Below are positions 1-7,953 of a stretch of 64,000 nucleotides of DNA, piece after piece. The notes beneath the pieces were generated by a model. The model saw nothing but the letters and a program-made list of their open reading frames with translations, did not search any database and had not been told where the DNA came from. Position 1 is the first letter of the stretch. Each line of letters opens with the position of its first letter. Origin of the DNA: an uncultured Paenibacillaceae bacterium (GTDB lineage Bacteria > Bacillota > Bacilli > Paenibacillales > K13); contig CAJXLT010000004.1 in the NCBI GenBank assembly GCA_913056365.1, forward strand, positions 1-64,000. Reading direction: 5' to 3'. The translations under genes and the position numbers were made by a program.

Positions 1-72
1 CTCAACGTTCTAAAGAAATGCTATGTTAGAGATAGTTTCACGATGGGAAAAACAGGTGGGTTCATAGTCTAA

Positions 73-858
73 GATAGTTATGAGGGGGAACTGACAAATC
101 CGCTCTCACTTAACCTGTATACGTATGTGGAAAATAATCCACTTCGATATATCGATCCATCGGGTCATATGAAAGATTCTTTTGGAGCAGCACTAAAAAT
201 GCCAAGTAATGCCGAGCAGGCGGCAAGTTTAATTGCTGAAGCCCAGAATAACTGGTTGACTGCCCAACGTCATATAGATACGATTTTAGCAGGAAAGAGT
301 ACGGGATTAACTTGTACAGGCTGTAATAGTTCAGGTGAATGGGAAAAATATCAAGATAGTATGCACGCATGGGCTACTAAAATTAGAGAAACACAATTTG
401 TAGGTGTATCTGCGTACGTGAAAGCAGAAGCAGGGGCATCATTTATTGCAGGTGCCAAGATAGGTGTGGAAGTGAAGGATAACAAAATAAAAATATACTT
501 TGTTCCAAGTTACGGGCAAGCTGGTGCAAGTGCTACCATCACTGGGGGAGTATCAGTTACTAATGATATTGAGGGTGAAATGGGTAGTTGGACCGCAAGT
601 GAAGGTGGTGCATTTGGAGCCCTACTTATAGGGGAGGCTACATTGAAGCATGACGATAAATATGTAGAATTTTCATATGGCGGTGGAGCAGGAGGCGCTG
701 CTGAAGTGTATTTCCTTCCAGTTTCAGTAGAAAAAGAATACGCTCAATCATGGGAATTACCATTTAATCTTGGTAAAAATGGACGATTGTTGCCAGCGTA
801 TGAGGGTGCCCCAAGTGCACAAGAGTGGATTAATATGTTGAATGGTGATGGTTGGTAA
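73..858 (+). pseudogene. Displaced RHS C-terminal (toxin-type) module, 5' truncated
   Basis: The reading frame opens with the conserved end of an RHS repeat core: an SLNLYTYVENNPL stretch followed by YIDPSGHM. In complete RHS proteins this marks the point after which the variable C-terminal toxin domain begins. An in-frame TAA at 70-72 and loss of any RHS match upstream show that the long repeat body is missing; the only start-like codon (GTG 127) lies inside the core motif, so it is not a natural start. The about 225-residue tail is rich in Gly and Ala (many GGAGG-like runs, beta-strand-like) and matches no toxin fold I recognise. The whole is best read as an orphan rhs-CT cassette, silent unless recombined onto a full-length RHS gene. 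A short membrane-protein gene follows 17 bp later. The RHS assignment is firm; toxin activity is inferred from family architecture. Confidence 0.75.
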
Positions 859-875
859 AATCATAAGGATGTGAT

Positions 876-1070
876 ATGAAAATGAGTATAATAACTGTTA
901 TAGGGATTTTGGTAGCTGTGTTTGGATTTTTGCAGATACTAATACCAGATAAGATATTACACTTAAGACCTTTGGGAGTAAAATCTGTTGAAGCAGTTAA
1001 ATATGGTGGCTATTTAACTGTAGTTGTTGGACTGGGAATGGTGTTGTTTGACCTACTGATCCTAAAATAG
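876..1070 (+). CDS. Small two-helix membrane protein, candidate immunity protein
   Basis: A 64-residue protein starting at ATG 876, preceded by an AAGGA ribosome site at 865-869. Two hydrophobic segments (about residues 4-22 and 43-62) flank a short basic loop containing KILHLRPLGVKSVEAVKYG. It lies 17 bp after the RHS C-terminal module on the same strand, the usual place of a cognate immunity gene, and small two-helix membrane proteins are a common immunity type. No family name is claimed. It could also be an unrelated small membrane protein. A strong hairpin follows directly, so the pair forms a closed unit. Confidence 0.6.
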   Translation: MKMSIITVIGILVAVFGFLQILIPDKILHLRPLGVKSVEAVKYGGYLTVVVGLGMVLFDLLILK

Positions 1071-1083
1071 CTACATCATTTAT

Positions 1084-1118
1084 AAAGACCACAAGTGGCT
1101 ATGCTCCTTGTGGTCTTT
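1084..1118 (+). terminator. Probable terminator hairpin after the RHS/immunity pair
   Basis: A perfect 12-bp inverted repeat (AAAGACCACAAG at 1084-1095, complement at 1107-1118) with an 11-nt loop. The stem ends in AAA/TTT, so it could work in both directions. Confidence 0.7.
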
Positions 1119-1448
1119 ATCTTGGCGCGCTTAGTAGCGTAACAGAGGAGTGAGAGTCTTCAGCATACCGTAGGCGTCGGGGGTGCATAGCCGATTTGTT
1201 GTGCACTGTCCGTGAGGATAGGTGAGGAAGATTCGAAGTGAATCCCTAGACAGGTTACGGCAATCTCTACTTCCAAGCGTTACTTTGAATACAGAATATT
1301 ACGTCCTTAGCAGGGAACATGATTAGATCTAATAACCACAGGTAACCCACATCTTGCGGTTTTTTTGATACAATAACTGAGTCAATTGAACGATGACAAT
1401 AGTCGTCACTACTTGGTTGTGGCGCTTACTAAGATTGGAGTGAATAAC
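1119..1448. other. Intergenic stretch without a recognised gene
   Basis: About 330 bp between the hairpin and the LamG-repeat gene. No convincing coding frame, tRNA or known riboswitch is seen. It holds only the ribosome site (GGAG at 1437-1440) of the next gene near its end. A decayed mobile element or a promoter region cannot be excluded. Confidence 0.5.
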
Positions 1449-4136
1449 ATGTTCATGAAGCGTATTGGCATATTGATTCTTACCGTATGTTGTGTAATTT
1501 CTTTCTTGGCTATACCCATATCGGCGGAGAAGGTACATTACTTCTACGATGAGAATAGACTTACTCGAAGTGATGCCCCGCATCATATGGTTACCACGGA
1601 GTACAATTATGACGATAATGGAAATTTAATAGATATTAATTCAAGGTCAGACGATACGCAGTACGCTCTAGAATTTGATGGTACAGAGGATATCGTGGAT
1701 ATAGGAGTCGTACCGGAAATCAATTTCACGACTGAAGACTTTACATTTGAAGCGTGGATCAATCTCGCGAATGTAGCTGGCGTGAATCAAAGACTTATTT
1801 CAGCGGGCTATCATCCGCATGAGGGATGGGAAGTATTGTCTAATCAAGGACGAATCATTCTTAGAACATATGATGGAACCGTACATGAAGTGAGGTCAAA
1901 TGGTGTACTGTCGGAGAATAAATGGACCCATATCGCAGTCGTGAAAGAGGGAAGCGACGCACGAATATACGTGAACGGAAAAGAACATACAGAAACAGTC
2001 GATGTGGTCGATCCAGAAGGCTACAACGGACCAGTTGTGTTGGGCGGCTATACCAATGGCGACTATCATTTTGCGGGGAAGATGAAAGAGGTGCGCGTTT
2101 GGGAGTATGCCAGAACGGAGACGGCAGTTCAAGCAGGGATGAATGCTAATCTGGCTGAAACAGAGCTAGGGTTGGCAGGCTATTGGAGGATGAGGGAAGG
2201 AAGCGGAAGTAGAATCTACGATTTTTCCCCGAATAGGCATCATGGAACAATTCAAGGAGCAACTTGGAATGAAGCACGTTATGCGCTGCTATTTGACGGA
2301 GCTGAGAACCAAGTCAACTTAGGTATCATACGAGAACTGAACTTCACTACCGCAGATTTTACATATGAAGCGTGGATCAATCTAGCGAATGTTTCCGGCA
2401 TCAATCAACGAATTATCTCTGCAGGAAAGCACCCAAGTGAAGGCTGGGAAGTTCTTGCGAATCAAGGACAAATTATTCTGAGAACTTATGATGGAACCGT
2501 CCATGAAACAAGGTCCAATAAAGTCATGAATGAGAATGAGTGGACCCATATTGCAGTAGTCAAAGAGGGGATCACCGCTAGAATATACGTGAACGGACAA
2601 GAGCACACGGAATCGGTAGATGTTATACATCCATCGAGTTATGAGAGACAAGTCGTATTAGGCGGCTATGCTAATGGAGGGTATCATTTTGCAGGGAAGA
2701 TCAAAGAGGTGCGCGTCTGGAATTATGCCAGAACGGAGACAGTGATCCAAAGTGACAAGAATACTATCTTGACTGGAACGGAGTCAGGACTGGCAGGCTA
2801 TTGGAGGTTGAAGGAAGGTATCGGGAGCAGGGTATATGATTATTCATCCAACAGGCATCATGGAACGATTCAAGGAGCAGCTTGGGATGAAGGACGATAT
2901 GTGTTGAAGTTTGACGGCATACAGGATCAAGTCAACTTAGGCGAGATACCGGAAATGAACTTCACGACGGAAGACTTTACATATGAAGCGTGGATCAATC
3001 AGACGGATCTTGCTGGGGTGAATCAAAGACTCATATCTGCAGGGAAGTATCCGGATAAAGGCTGGGAAGTATTTGCGAATCAAGGGCAGATCATTCTTAG
3101 AACCTATGATGGAACTGTGCATGAAACGAGATCTAATTCTGTCATACAAGAGAATGAATGGACCCATATTGCAGTGATGAAAGAGGAAAGCGATGCGCGA
3201 ATTTACGTGAACGGAGTAGATCAGACAGAGACGGTAGATCTGGTCGATCCAGTAAGCTATGATGGACAAGTTGTGTTTGGTGGCTATATCAATGGCGGCT
3301 ATCATTTTACAGGGGGAATGAAAGACGTACGTGTGTGGGCGTACCCCAGAACGGAGTCAGAGATTCAGGATGAAATGAGTGCTATCCTGATTGGGACGGA
3401 GCCAGGGCTGACGGGTTATTGGAAGCTGGAAGAAGGAAGCGGGGATAGCGTGTATGATTCTTCCCCTATCGAGCATCATGGCATAATGCATGGAGCAATC
3501 TGGGATGAAGCACAGTATGCTCTACAGTTGGATGGTGAAGGAGATACGATCAACTTAGGTATCAATCCGAAGTTAAATTTCACGACCGGAGACTTTACAT
3601 TTGAAGCATGGATCAGTCAAGAAGATCTTGCTGATGTGAATCAACGAATTATCTCTGCAGGGAAACATCCGGATAGAGGTTGGGAAATATTTGCGAATCA
3701 AGGGAAAATCATTCTTAGAACTTATGATGGCACTGTGCATGAAACAAGATCTATTCCTGTCATACAAGAGAATGAGTGGACCCATATTGCAGTGGTGAAA
3801 GAGGAACGCGATGCCCGAATATATGTGAATGGACAAGAGCAAACGGACACAGTAGATGTGGTTGATCCAGTAAGTTATGATGGGCAAATTGTGTTGGGCG
3901 GCTATACCAATGGCGGCTATCATTTTGCGGGGAAGCTGAAAGGGATACGTGTATGGGAATATGCCAGATCGGAGACAGAGATTCAAGATAGTATGAATGC
4001 CAATCTGACTGGTGGCGAGACAGGACTTGTTAGTAATTGGAGATTAGATGAAGCCGAAGGAACGAACCTATTCAATAATTGGAGTAAGGTATATGATGGA
4101 GCCATTCTCGGTGCTGAATGGGTACTTGATGAGTAA
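1449..4136 (+). CDS. Secreted four-fold LamG (concanavalin A-like) repeat protein with N-terminal YD motifs
   Basis: ATG 1449 is chosen because GGAG (1437-1440) sits 8 nt upstream; a TTG at 1386 extends the frame but has no ribosome site. The 895-residue product has a signal peptide (hydrophobic segment ILILTVCCVISFLAIPISA), then two YD-type motifs (YFYDENRL, YNYDDNGNL) as found in RHS proteins, then four LamG_3-like domains of exactly 206 residues. Each domain carries FTxEAWIN, LISAG, WTHIAVVKE, RIYVNG and VRVWxYARTE signatures of sugar-binding or protein-binding jelly rolls. No catalytic domain, membrane anchor or LPXTG sorting motif is seen, so it is probably released or held non-covalently at the cell surface. 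With the next gene it forms a pair of similarly built proteins beside an RHS fragment. The ligand is unknown. Confidence 0.85.
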   Translation: MFMKRIGILILTVCCVISFLAIPISAEKVHYFYDENRLTRSDAPHHMVTTEYNYDDNGNLIDINSRSDDTQYALEFDGTEDIVDIGVVPEINFTTEDFTFEAWINLANVAGVNQRLISAGYHPHEGWEVLSNQGRIILRTYDGTVHEVRSNGVLSENKWTHIAVVKEGSDARIYVNGKEHTETVDVVDPEGYNGPVVLGGYTNGDYHFAGKMKEVRVWEYARTETAVQAGMNANLAETELGLAGYWRMREGSGSRIYDFSPNRHHGTIQGATWNEARYALLFDGAENQVNLGIIRELNFTTADFTYEAWINLANVSGINQRIISAGKHPSEGWEVLANQGQIILRTYDGTVHETRSNKVMNENEWTHIAVVKEGITARIYVNGQEHTESVDVIHPSSYERQVVLGGYANGGYHFAGKIKEVRVWNYARTETVIQSDKNTILTGTESGLAGYWRLKEGIGSRVYDYSSNRHHGTIQGAAWDEGRYVLKFDGIQDQVNLGEIPEMNFTTEDFTYEAWINQTDLAGVNQRLISAGKYPDKGWEVFANQGQIILRTYDGTVHETRSNSVIQENEWTHIAVMKEESDARIYVNGVDQTETVDLVDPVSYDGQVVFGGYINGGYHFTGGMKDVRVWAYPRTESEIQDEMSAILIGTEPGLTGYWKLEEGSGDSVYDSSPIEHHGIMHGAIWDEAQYALQLDGEGDTINLGINPKLNFTTGDFTFEAWISQEDLADVNQRIISAGKHPDRGWEIFANQGKIILRTYDGTVHETRSIPVIQENEWTHIAVVKEERDARIYVNGQEQTDTVDVVDPVSYDGQIVLGGYTNGGYHFAGKLKGIRVWEYARSETEIQDSMNANLTGGETGLVSNWRLDEAEGTNLFNNWSKVYDGAILGAEWVLDE
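1662..4133 (+). repeat. Four tandem 618-bp coding repeats
   Basis: Repeat starts are at 1662, 2280, 2898 and 3516, each beginning with a TAC/TAT codon of the motif YxLxFDG. The spacing is exactly 618 bp (206 codons) each time, with no indels and many third-position differences. The block ends three bases before the stop codon, so the protein after its leader is entirely repeat array. Confidence 0.9.
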
Positions 4137-4167
4137 CAGGGAAAATATATGAACAAGGGGATTTGAG

Positions 4168-5763
4168 ATGAAAAAACTAGTACTCGTTTCACTGCTACTT
4201 ATTCTTTGCAGTCCAAGCTATGCATTCGCGAATACCTCGGAAGTAGAGTACCAATACAATGAAAACAACCGGTTGGAAAAAATGTATTCTAACGATAAAA
4301 TCATGAAGTATTTCTATGATGACAATGGAAACTTGCTATCACAAGGTTTCATTGATGAGGTTCTCAAACTTCAGGCTGATCCTCAAGGGACTAGCACGGT
4401 GTACCAAAAAATAACGTTGGAGCGTGGAAAAACGTACAGCTACACATTCAATATTTACTTCAAGAAGCCAGCGAAGTCTTACAACGGTTTTTATTGGTAC
4501 CATTTGTACAGTGACCCTAGCCATCCTGATCATGAGAAGCTTTATTTTCCTGGCACAACGGATACCCGGAAGATAGGAGAATGGCAAACCATCGAAGGTA
4601 CATTCACGGTTCCTGATCATGAAGATTATCATCAAACTCGACTGTTTTTCAGAGGGCATTCACCTAGCTCCGACTTTGAATTTTATATTGACGACTTCGT
4701 CCTGTATATGCAAACACCAGATCAATCAACGGTAATAGAGGATTTTCATGATTTGGACAATTGGTATACTTGGATTAGCTATGGCAATACGGTTTCTCCA
4801 GCGGTGTTTGATTTTATGGAACAAGTGCTGAGGCTGCAAGCATCTCCCCAAGGGACTAACAGTGTTTCTCAAAATGTCTTGCTCGAACCTGGGAGAACCT
4901 ACAGTTACGAATATCAAATTTATTTTAAAAAAGCCGCCCAGTCCTATAACGGGTTATATTGGTTTAACTTTTATAGTGACTCCGAGCATCCGGATCATGA
5001 GAAATATCATCTTCCCCCTACAGCTGACATTGGGAAGATTGGAGAATGGCAGACGGTAAAGGGTACGCTGTCTATACCAGATAATAAAGACTACTTGTAT
5101 ACTCGTCTAGCTCTTAGGGGGCACTCGCCTAGTTCTGATTTTGATTTTTATATTGATAATTTTGTCTTATATGAACACTCGCCGAAAGACTCACTGGTAA
5201 CCGAAACTTTTAGTGATTTGGCGGACTGGTTTATTTGGACAAGCTACGGCAACACAAGTGTTCCCATGGTTCAAGGGTTGACTGAGCATGTACTCGTCAT
5301 TCAAGCGTTACCTCAAGGGACGAATAGTGTGTCTCAGAAGCTGTCTTTAGAGCGTGGAAAGACTTATACCTATGTATATCAAATCTACTTTCACAAGGCA
5401 GCTGCAACATACAATGGATTGTACGGGTTTCATTTATATAGTGATACCGAGCATCCGAATCATAAGAAATTGGTACTACCACCTACAGCGGATACCGAGA
5501 AGTTAGGTGAGTGGCAGACTGTGACAGGGACGCTGACTATTCCAGACGACGAGGAATATCAATTAACTCATCTTGCGTTTAGAGGACACTCGCCGGATTC
5601 GGATTTTTCATTTTATATTGATAATTTTCTTATGTATACGCGATCCCCTTCCAACCCAGAAGTAGCTGACACTTTCGATGGATTGGACGATTGGACTGCC
5701 TGGATAAGCTACGGCAATACGGTCTTGCCTGAAATTCAAACGGCGCACACTGACACCCCGTAA
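4168..5763 (+). CDS. Secreted three-fold carbohydrate-binding-like repeat protein with N-terminal YD motifs
   Basis: A 531-residue protein starting at ATG 4168 behind a GGGG-type ribosome site, 31 bp after the LamG-repeat gene. A signal peptide (LVLVSLLLILCSPSYAFA) precedes two YD-type motifs (YQYNENNRL, YFYDDNGNLL), the same layout as its upstream neighbour. Then come three 155-residue domains with recurring LERGKTYSY, YNGxYWxHLYSD, GEWQTVxGTLTIPD, RGHSPSSDFxFYIDNFVLY and LDxWxxWISYGNT. The shape resembles family 4/9/22-type carbohydrate-binding jelly rolls (inference from motif layout). The frame stops just where a fourth repeat would begin, after a foreign-looking HTDTP tail, so the array may have been truncated. 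No enzyme domain is present. Confidence 0.8.
   Translation: MKKLVLVSLLLILCSPSYAFANTSEVEYQYNENNRLEKMYSNDKIMKYFYDDNGNLLSQGFIDEVLKLQADPQGTSTVYQKITLERGKTYSYTFNIYFKKPAKSYNGFYWYHLYSDPSHPDHEKLYFPGTTDTRKIGEWQTIEGTFTVPDHEDYHQTRLFFRGHSPSSDFEFYIDDFVLYMQTPDQSTVIEDFHDLDNWYTWISYGNTVSPAVFDFMEQVLRLQASPQGTNSVSQNVLLEPGRTYSYEYQIYFKKAAQSYNGLYWFNFYSDSEHPDHEKYHLPPTADIGKIGEWQTVKGTLSIPDNKDYLYTRLALRGHSPSSDFDFYIDNFVLYEHSPKDSLVTETFSDLADWFIWTSYGNTSVPMVQGLTEHVLVIQALPQGTNSVSQKLSLERGKTYTYVYQIYFHKAAATYNGLYGFHLYSDTEHPNHKKLVLPPTADTEKLGEWQTVTGTLTIPDDEEYQLTHLAFRGHSPDSDFSFYIDNFLMYTRSPSNPEVADTFDGLDDWTAWISYGNTVLPEIQTAHTDTP
4360..5754 (+). repeat. Three tandem 465-bp coding repeats
   Basis: Units start at 4360, 4825 and 5290 (codon for Val in VLxLQAxPQGT), spaced by exactly 465 bp (155 codons). 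As in the neighbouring gene the register is perfect while the sequence has drifted. Confidence 0.9.
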
Positions 5764-5780
5764 TAAGAAAAATGTGATGT

Positions 5781-5816
5781 TAAGGCGATCGCGAGCGGAT
5801 TGTTGCGGTCGCCTTA
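5781..5816 (+). terminator. Possible terminator hairpin
   Basis: A 12-bp stem (TAAGGCGATCGC 5781-5792 with GCGGTCGCCTTA 5805-5816, one G-U pair) lies 18 bp after the stop of the CBM-like repeat gene. No T-run follows, so termination is uncertain. Confidence 0.45.
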
Positions 5817-5875
5817 GCCCTTCCATTCCTCCCTCACTCCCAACAAAAACCTACACAAAAAAACCACAAAAACTA

Positions 5876-5935
5876 TTGACATCACGAATGAAAATCATTA
5901 TCATTATCTATGGTTGATATTGATAATGATTATCA
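5876..5935 (+). promoter_or_regulatory. Fur-controlled promoter of the iron-uptake operon
   Basis: A -35 TTGACA (5876-5881) and -10 TATCAT (5899-5904) are 17 bp apart. Two Fur-type 7-1-7 inverted repeats overlie it: TGAAAATCATTATCA (5889-5903, one mismatch, covering the -10) and TGATAATGATTATCA (5921-5935, perfect dyad). Binding of Fe-Fur here would block transcription in iron-replete cells. Confidence 0.85.
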
Positions 5936-5967
5936 TTGTACATATACATCTACAGGGAGTGATGAAC

Positions 5968-6837
5968 GTGGCCCGTTTATTCGCGGATAAGCTGCATATC
6001 TCATACGGCAGTCAACCGATTGTCGAGAATCTCGATCTTGTGATTCCGGACGGCAAGGTGACGGCGTTGGTCGGTGCGAACGGTTCGGGGAAGTCGACGA
6101 TTCTGAAGACGATGGCACGGTTAATGAAGGCGAACAAAGGATCAGTCTATCTGGATGGCAAGTCGATCTCGCAGATGCAGACGAAGGAGGTTGCCAAGCA
6201 GCTCGCGATCCTGCCGCAAAATCCGGTTGCCCCAGAAGGATTGACCGTGAGGGAGCTCGTTGCGTACGGGCGCTTTCCGCATCAGAAGGGACTCGGCACA
6301 CTGTCCAAGGAAGATAAGAAGATGATTGAATGGGCGCTGCAGGTGACGAATATGAATGAGCTTGCTGACAGACAGATTGAATCGATGTCCGGCGGACAAC
6401 GGCAGCGTGCTTGGATCGCGATGGCGCTAGCGCAAGGCACGGACATTCTGTTCCTCGATGAGCCAACGACTTACTTGGATATGGCGCATCAGCTGGAAGT
6501 GCTCAAGCTGCTGGAGCAGCTGAATCGGGAGGTAGGCAAGACGATTGTTATGGTCGTTCATGACTTGAGTCACGCTTCGATGTATGCGGAGCATATTGTT
6601 GCGATTAAGCAAGGCAGCATTGTGCGAGCTGGCCAACCTGCAGAGGTTATTACGAGCAGTATGCTGCAGGAGGTATTCGGTATTGAAGCGGATGTCATCC
6701 CTTGCCCGCGTACCGGAGCGCCGTTGTGCCTGCCGTATGCCTTGGTTAAGGAAGGCCATGCTGCTGTCATTCCGTTGAATGCGAAGGCTGAGCGCGAGCC
6801 GCAGCCGAGCAGATTAGAACGCGTGCATTCCATATAA
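5968..6837 (+). CDS. Iron-siderophore/heme ABC transporter ATP-binding protein (FecE/FhuC type)
   Basis: This cytoplasmic ATPase powers import of an iron chelate through the FecCD-type permease encoded downstream. GTG 5968 is preferred because GGGAG (5955-5959) is 8 nt upstream; ATG 5962 is the alternative. The 289-residue protein has Walker A GANGSGKST (about residues 36-44), signature MSGGQRQRAW, Walker B ILFLDEPT followed by the D-loop, and the switch histidine in VVHDLSHA. The C-terminus has the extra segment after the ATPase core that is typical of iron-uptake ATPases. First gene of a Fur-box operon with the order ATPase, binding protein, permease, hmoA-like gene. Confidence 0.92.
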   Translation: MARLFADKLHISYGSQPIVENLDLVIPDGKVTALVGANGSGKSTILKTMARLMKANKGSVYLDGKSISQMQTKEVAKQLAILPQNPVAPEGLTVRELVAYGRFPHQKGLGTLSKEDKKMIEWALQVTNMNELADRQIESMSGGQRQRAWIAMALAQGTDILFLDEPTTYLDMAHQLEVLKLLEQLNREVGKTIVMVVHDLSHASMYAEHIVAIKQGSIVRAGQPAEVITSSMLQEVFGIEADVIPCPRTGAPLCLPYALVKEGHAAVIPLNAKAEREPQPSRLERVHSI

Positions 6838-6876
6838 TATAGATATTGTTAACAACAGGAGAGGGGAACCCCATAC

Positions 6877-7953
6877 ATGAAAGCTTTCATCAAACCAATG
6901 TTATATCTTGTCGTACTATCCTTAGTTCTAGTCACAGCCGCATGCGGAGCTGCTTCCAATTCGGACGACAACAACGGCGCTGCATCGTCTAACAACAATC
7001 AAGCTGAGGTCCAAGATAGCGGGAACACCGAGTCAACGGATGGCAATTCGGAGCCGTCAGATGCTGAGTCCGGCCAGTTGGCTGAGCCGATTACGATTGA
7101 GCATGCGATGGGCACGGAGACGATTGACGCCTATCCGGAGAAGGTTGTTGTGCTGGAATGGTCGCTTGCCGAGAATATGTTGGCTCTGGAAGTTCAGCCT
7201 GTAGGCGTTGCAGATATGGAAGGCTACACCAGTTGGGTGGATGCCGGCGAATTCGATGCAAGTGTAGTCGATGTAGGAACACGTCAAGAGCCGGATCTGG
7301 AGGCGATTGCCGCGCTCGAACCTGACCTGATCTTCGCGGTAGATTTCCGCGTAGCTAATTCTTATGATGCGCTAGACGGCATTGCGCCGACGATCGTATT
7401 CGGCTCGGAGTTCGAGGAGAATATCCAGGATCCGTACAACTATATGGAAGAAACGTTCTATACGATGGCGCAAGTGCTTGGCAAGACAGAGAAGGCAGAT
7501 GAAGTAATGGCGCAGCTTCAGGACTCACTTGATGCAGCAAGCCAAACATTGAAGGATGCAGGCAAGGAAGGCGCGCCGTTCGTCATTACCCAAGCTTGGA
7601 CGAACCAGAACGCTGCGGTTATGCGCTTATTTACCGATAATGCAATGTCCTCTCAGCTGCTGGAGAAGATCGGACTGCACAATGCGTTCGAATCGGACAC
7701 GTTTCAGCCGAACGGATTCGAGACGGCTTCGGTAGAGCGGTTAGCTGATGTGCAGGATGCCAACTTCCTGTATGTCGCACAGGATGACGACAATCCGTTC
7801 GAGAATCAATTGAAGGACAATGCGGTGTGGAACGGTCTGAACTTCGTGAAGGAAGAACGTTACTACGCATTGGGCGGAGATATGTGGCTGTTCGGCGGAC
7901 CGCTGTCTTCGGAAAGAGTAGTTGAGAAGGTAGTTGAGCTGTTGACCCAATGA
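6877..7953 (+). CDS. Iron-chelate substrate-binding lipoprotein (FecB/FhuD type)
   Basis: A 358-residue lipoprotein that captures the ferric chelate outside the membrane. The signal peptide ends in a lipobox (VTAACG, Cys23), followed by a low-complexity Ser/Asn/Glu/Asp linker to about residue 65. The remainder is a periplasmic-binding-protein type III fold: VVVLEWSLAENMLALEVQPVG at the start, DLEAIAALEPDLI, and a closing LSSERVVEKVVELL. The gene starts 39 bp after the ATPase gene with a GGAGAGGGG ribosome site, and its TGA stop overlaps the ATG of the permease gene (ATGA), so the two are translationally coupled. The exact ligand (siderophore class or heme) cannot be told from sequence. Confidence 0.9.
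   Translation: MKAFIKPMLYLVVLSLVLVTAACGAASNSDDNNGAASSNNNQAEVQDSGNTESTDGNSEPSDAESGQLAEPITIEHAMGTETIDAYPEKVVVLEWSLAENMLALEVQPVGVADMEGYTSWVDAGEFDASVVDVGTRQEPDLEAIAALEPDLIFAVDFRVANSYDALDGIAPTIVFGSEFEENIQDPYNYMEETFYTMAQVLGKTEKADEVMAQLQDSLDAASQTLKDAGKEGAPFVITQAWTNQNAAVMRLFTDNAMSSQLLEKIGLHNAFESDTFQPNGFETASVERLADVQDANFLYVAQDDDNPFENQLKDNAVWNGLNFVKEERYYALGGDMWLFGGPLSSERVVEKVVELLTQ

Noticed and set aside
127..129. GTG 127 as a natural start of the RHS-related frame
   Set aside because: It splits the conserved YTYVENNPL motif that begins upstream, so the frame is a truncated fragment.
1119..1448. Riboswitch or transposon remnant before the LamG-repeat gene
   Set aside because: No known riboswitch core, terminal inverted repeat or transposase fragment could be recognised.
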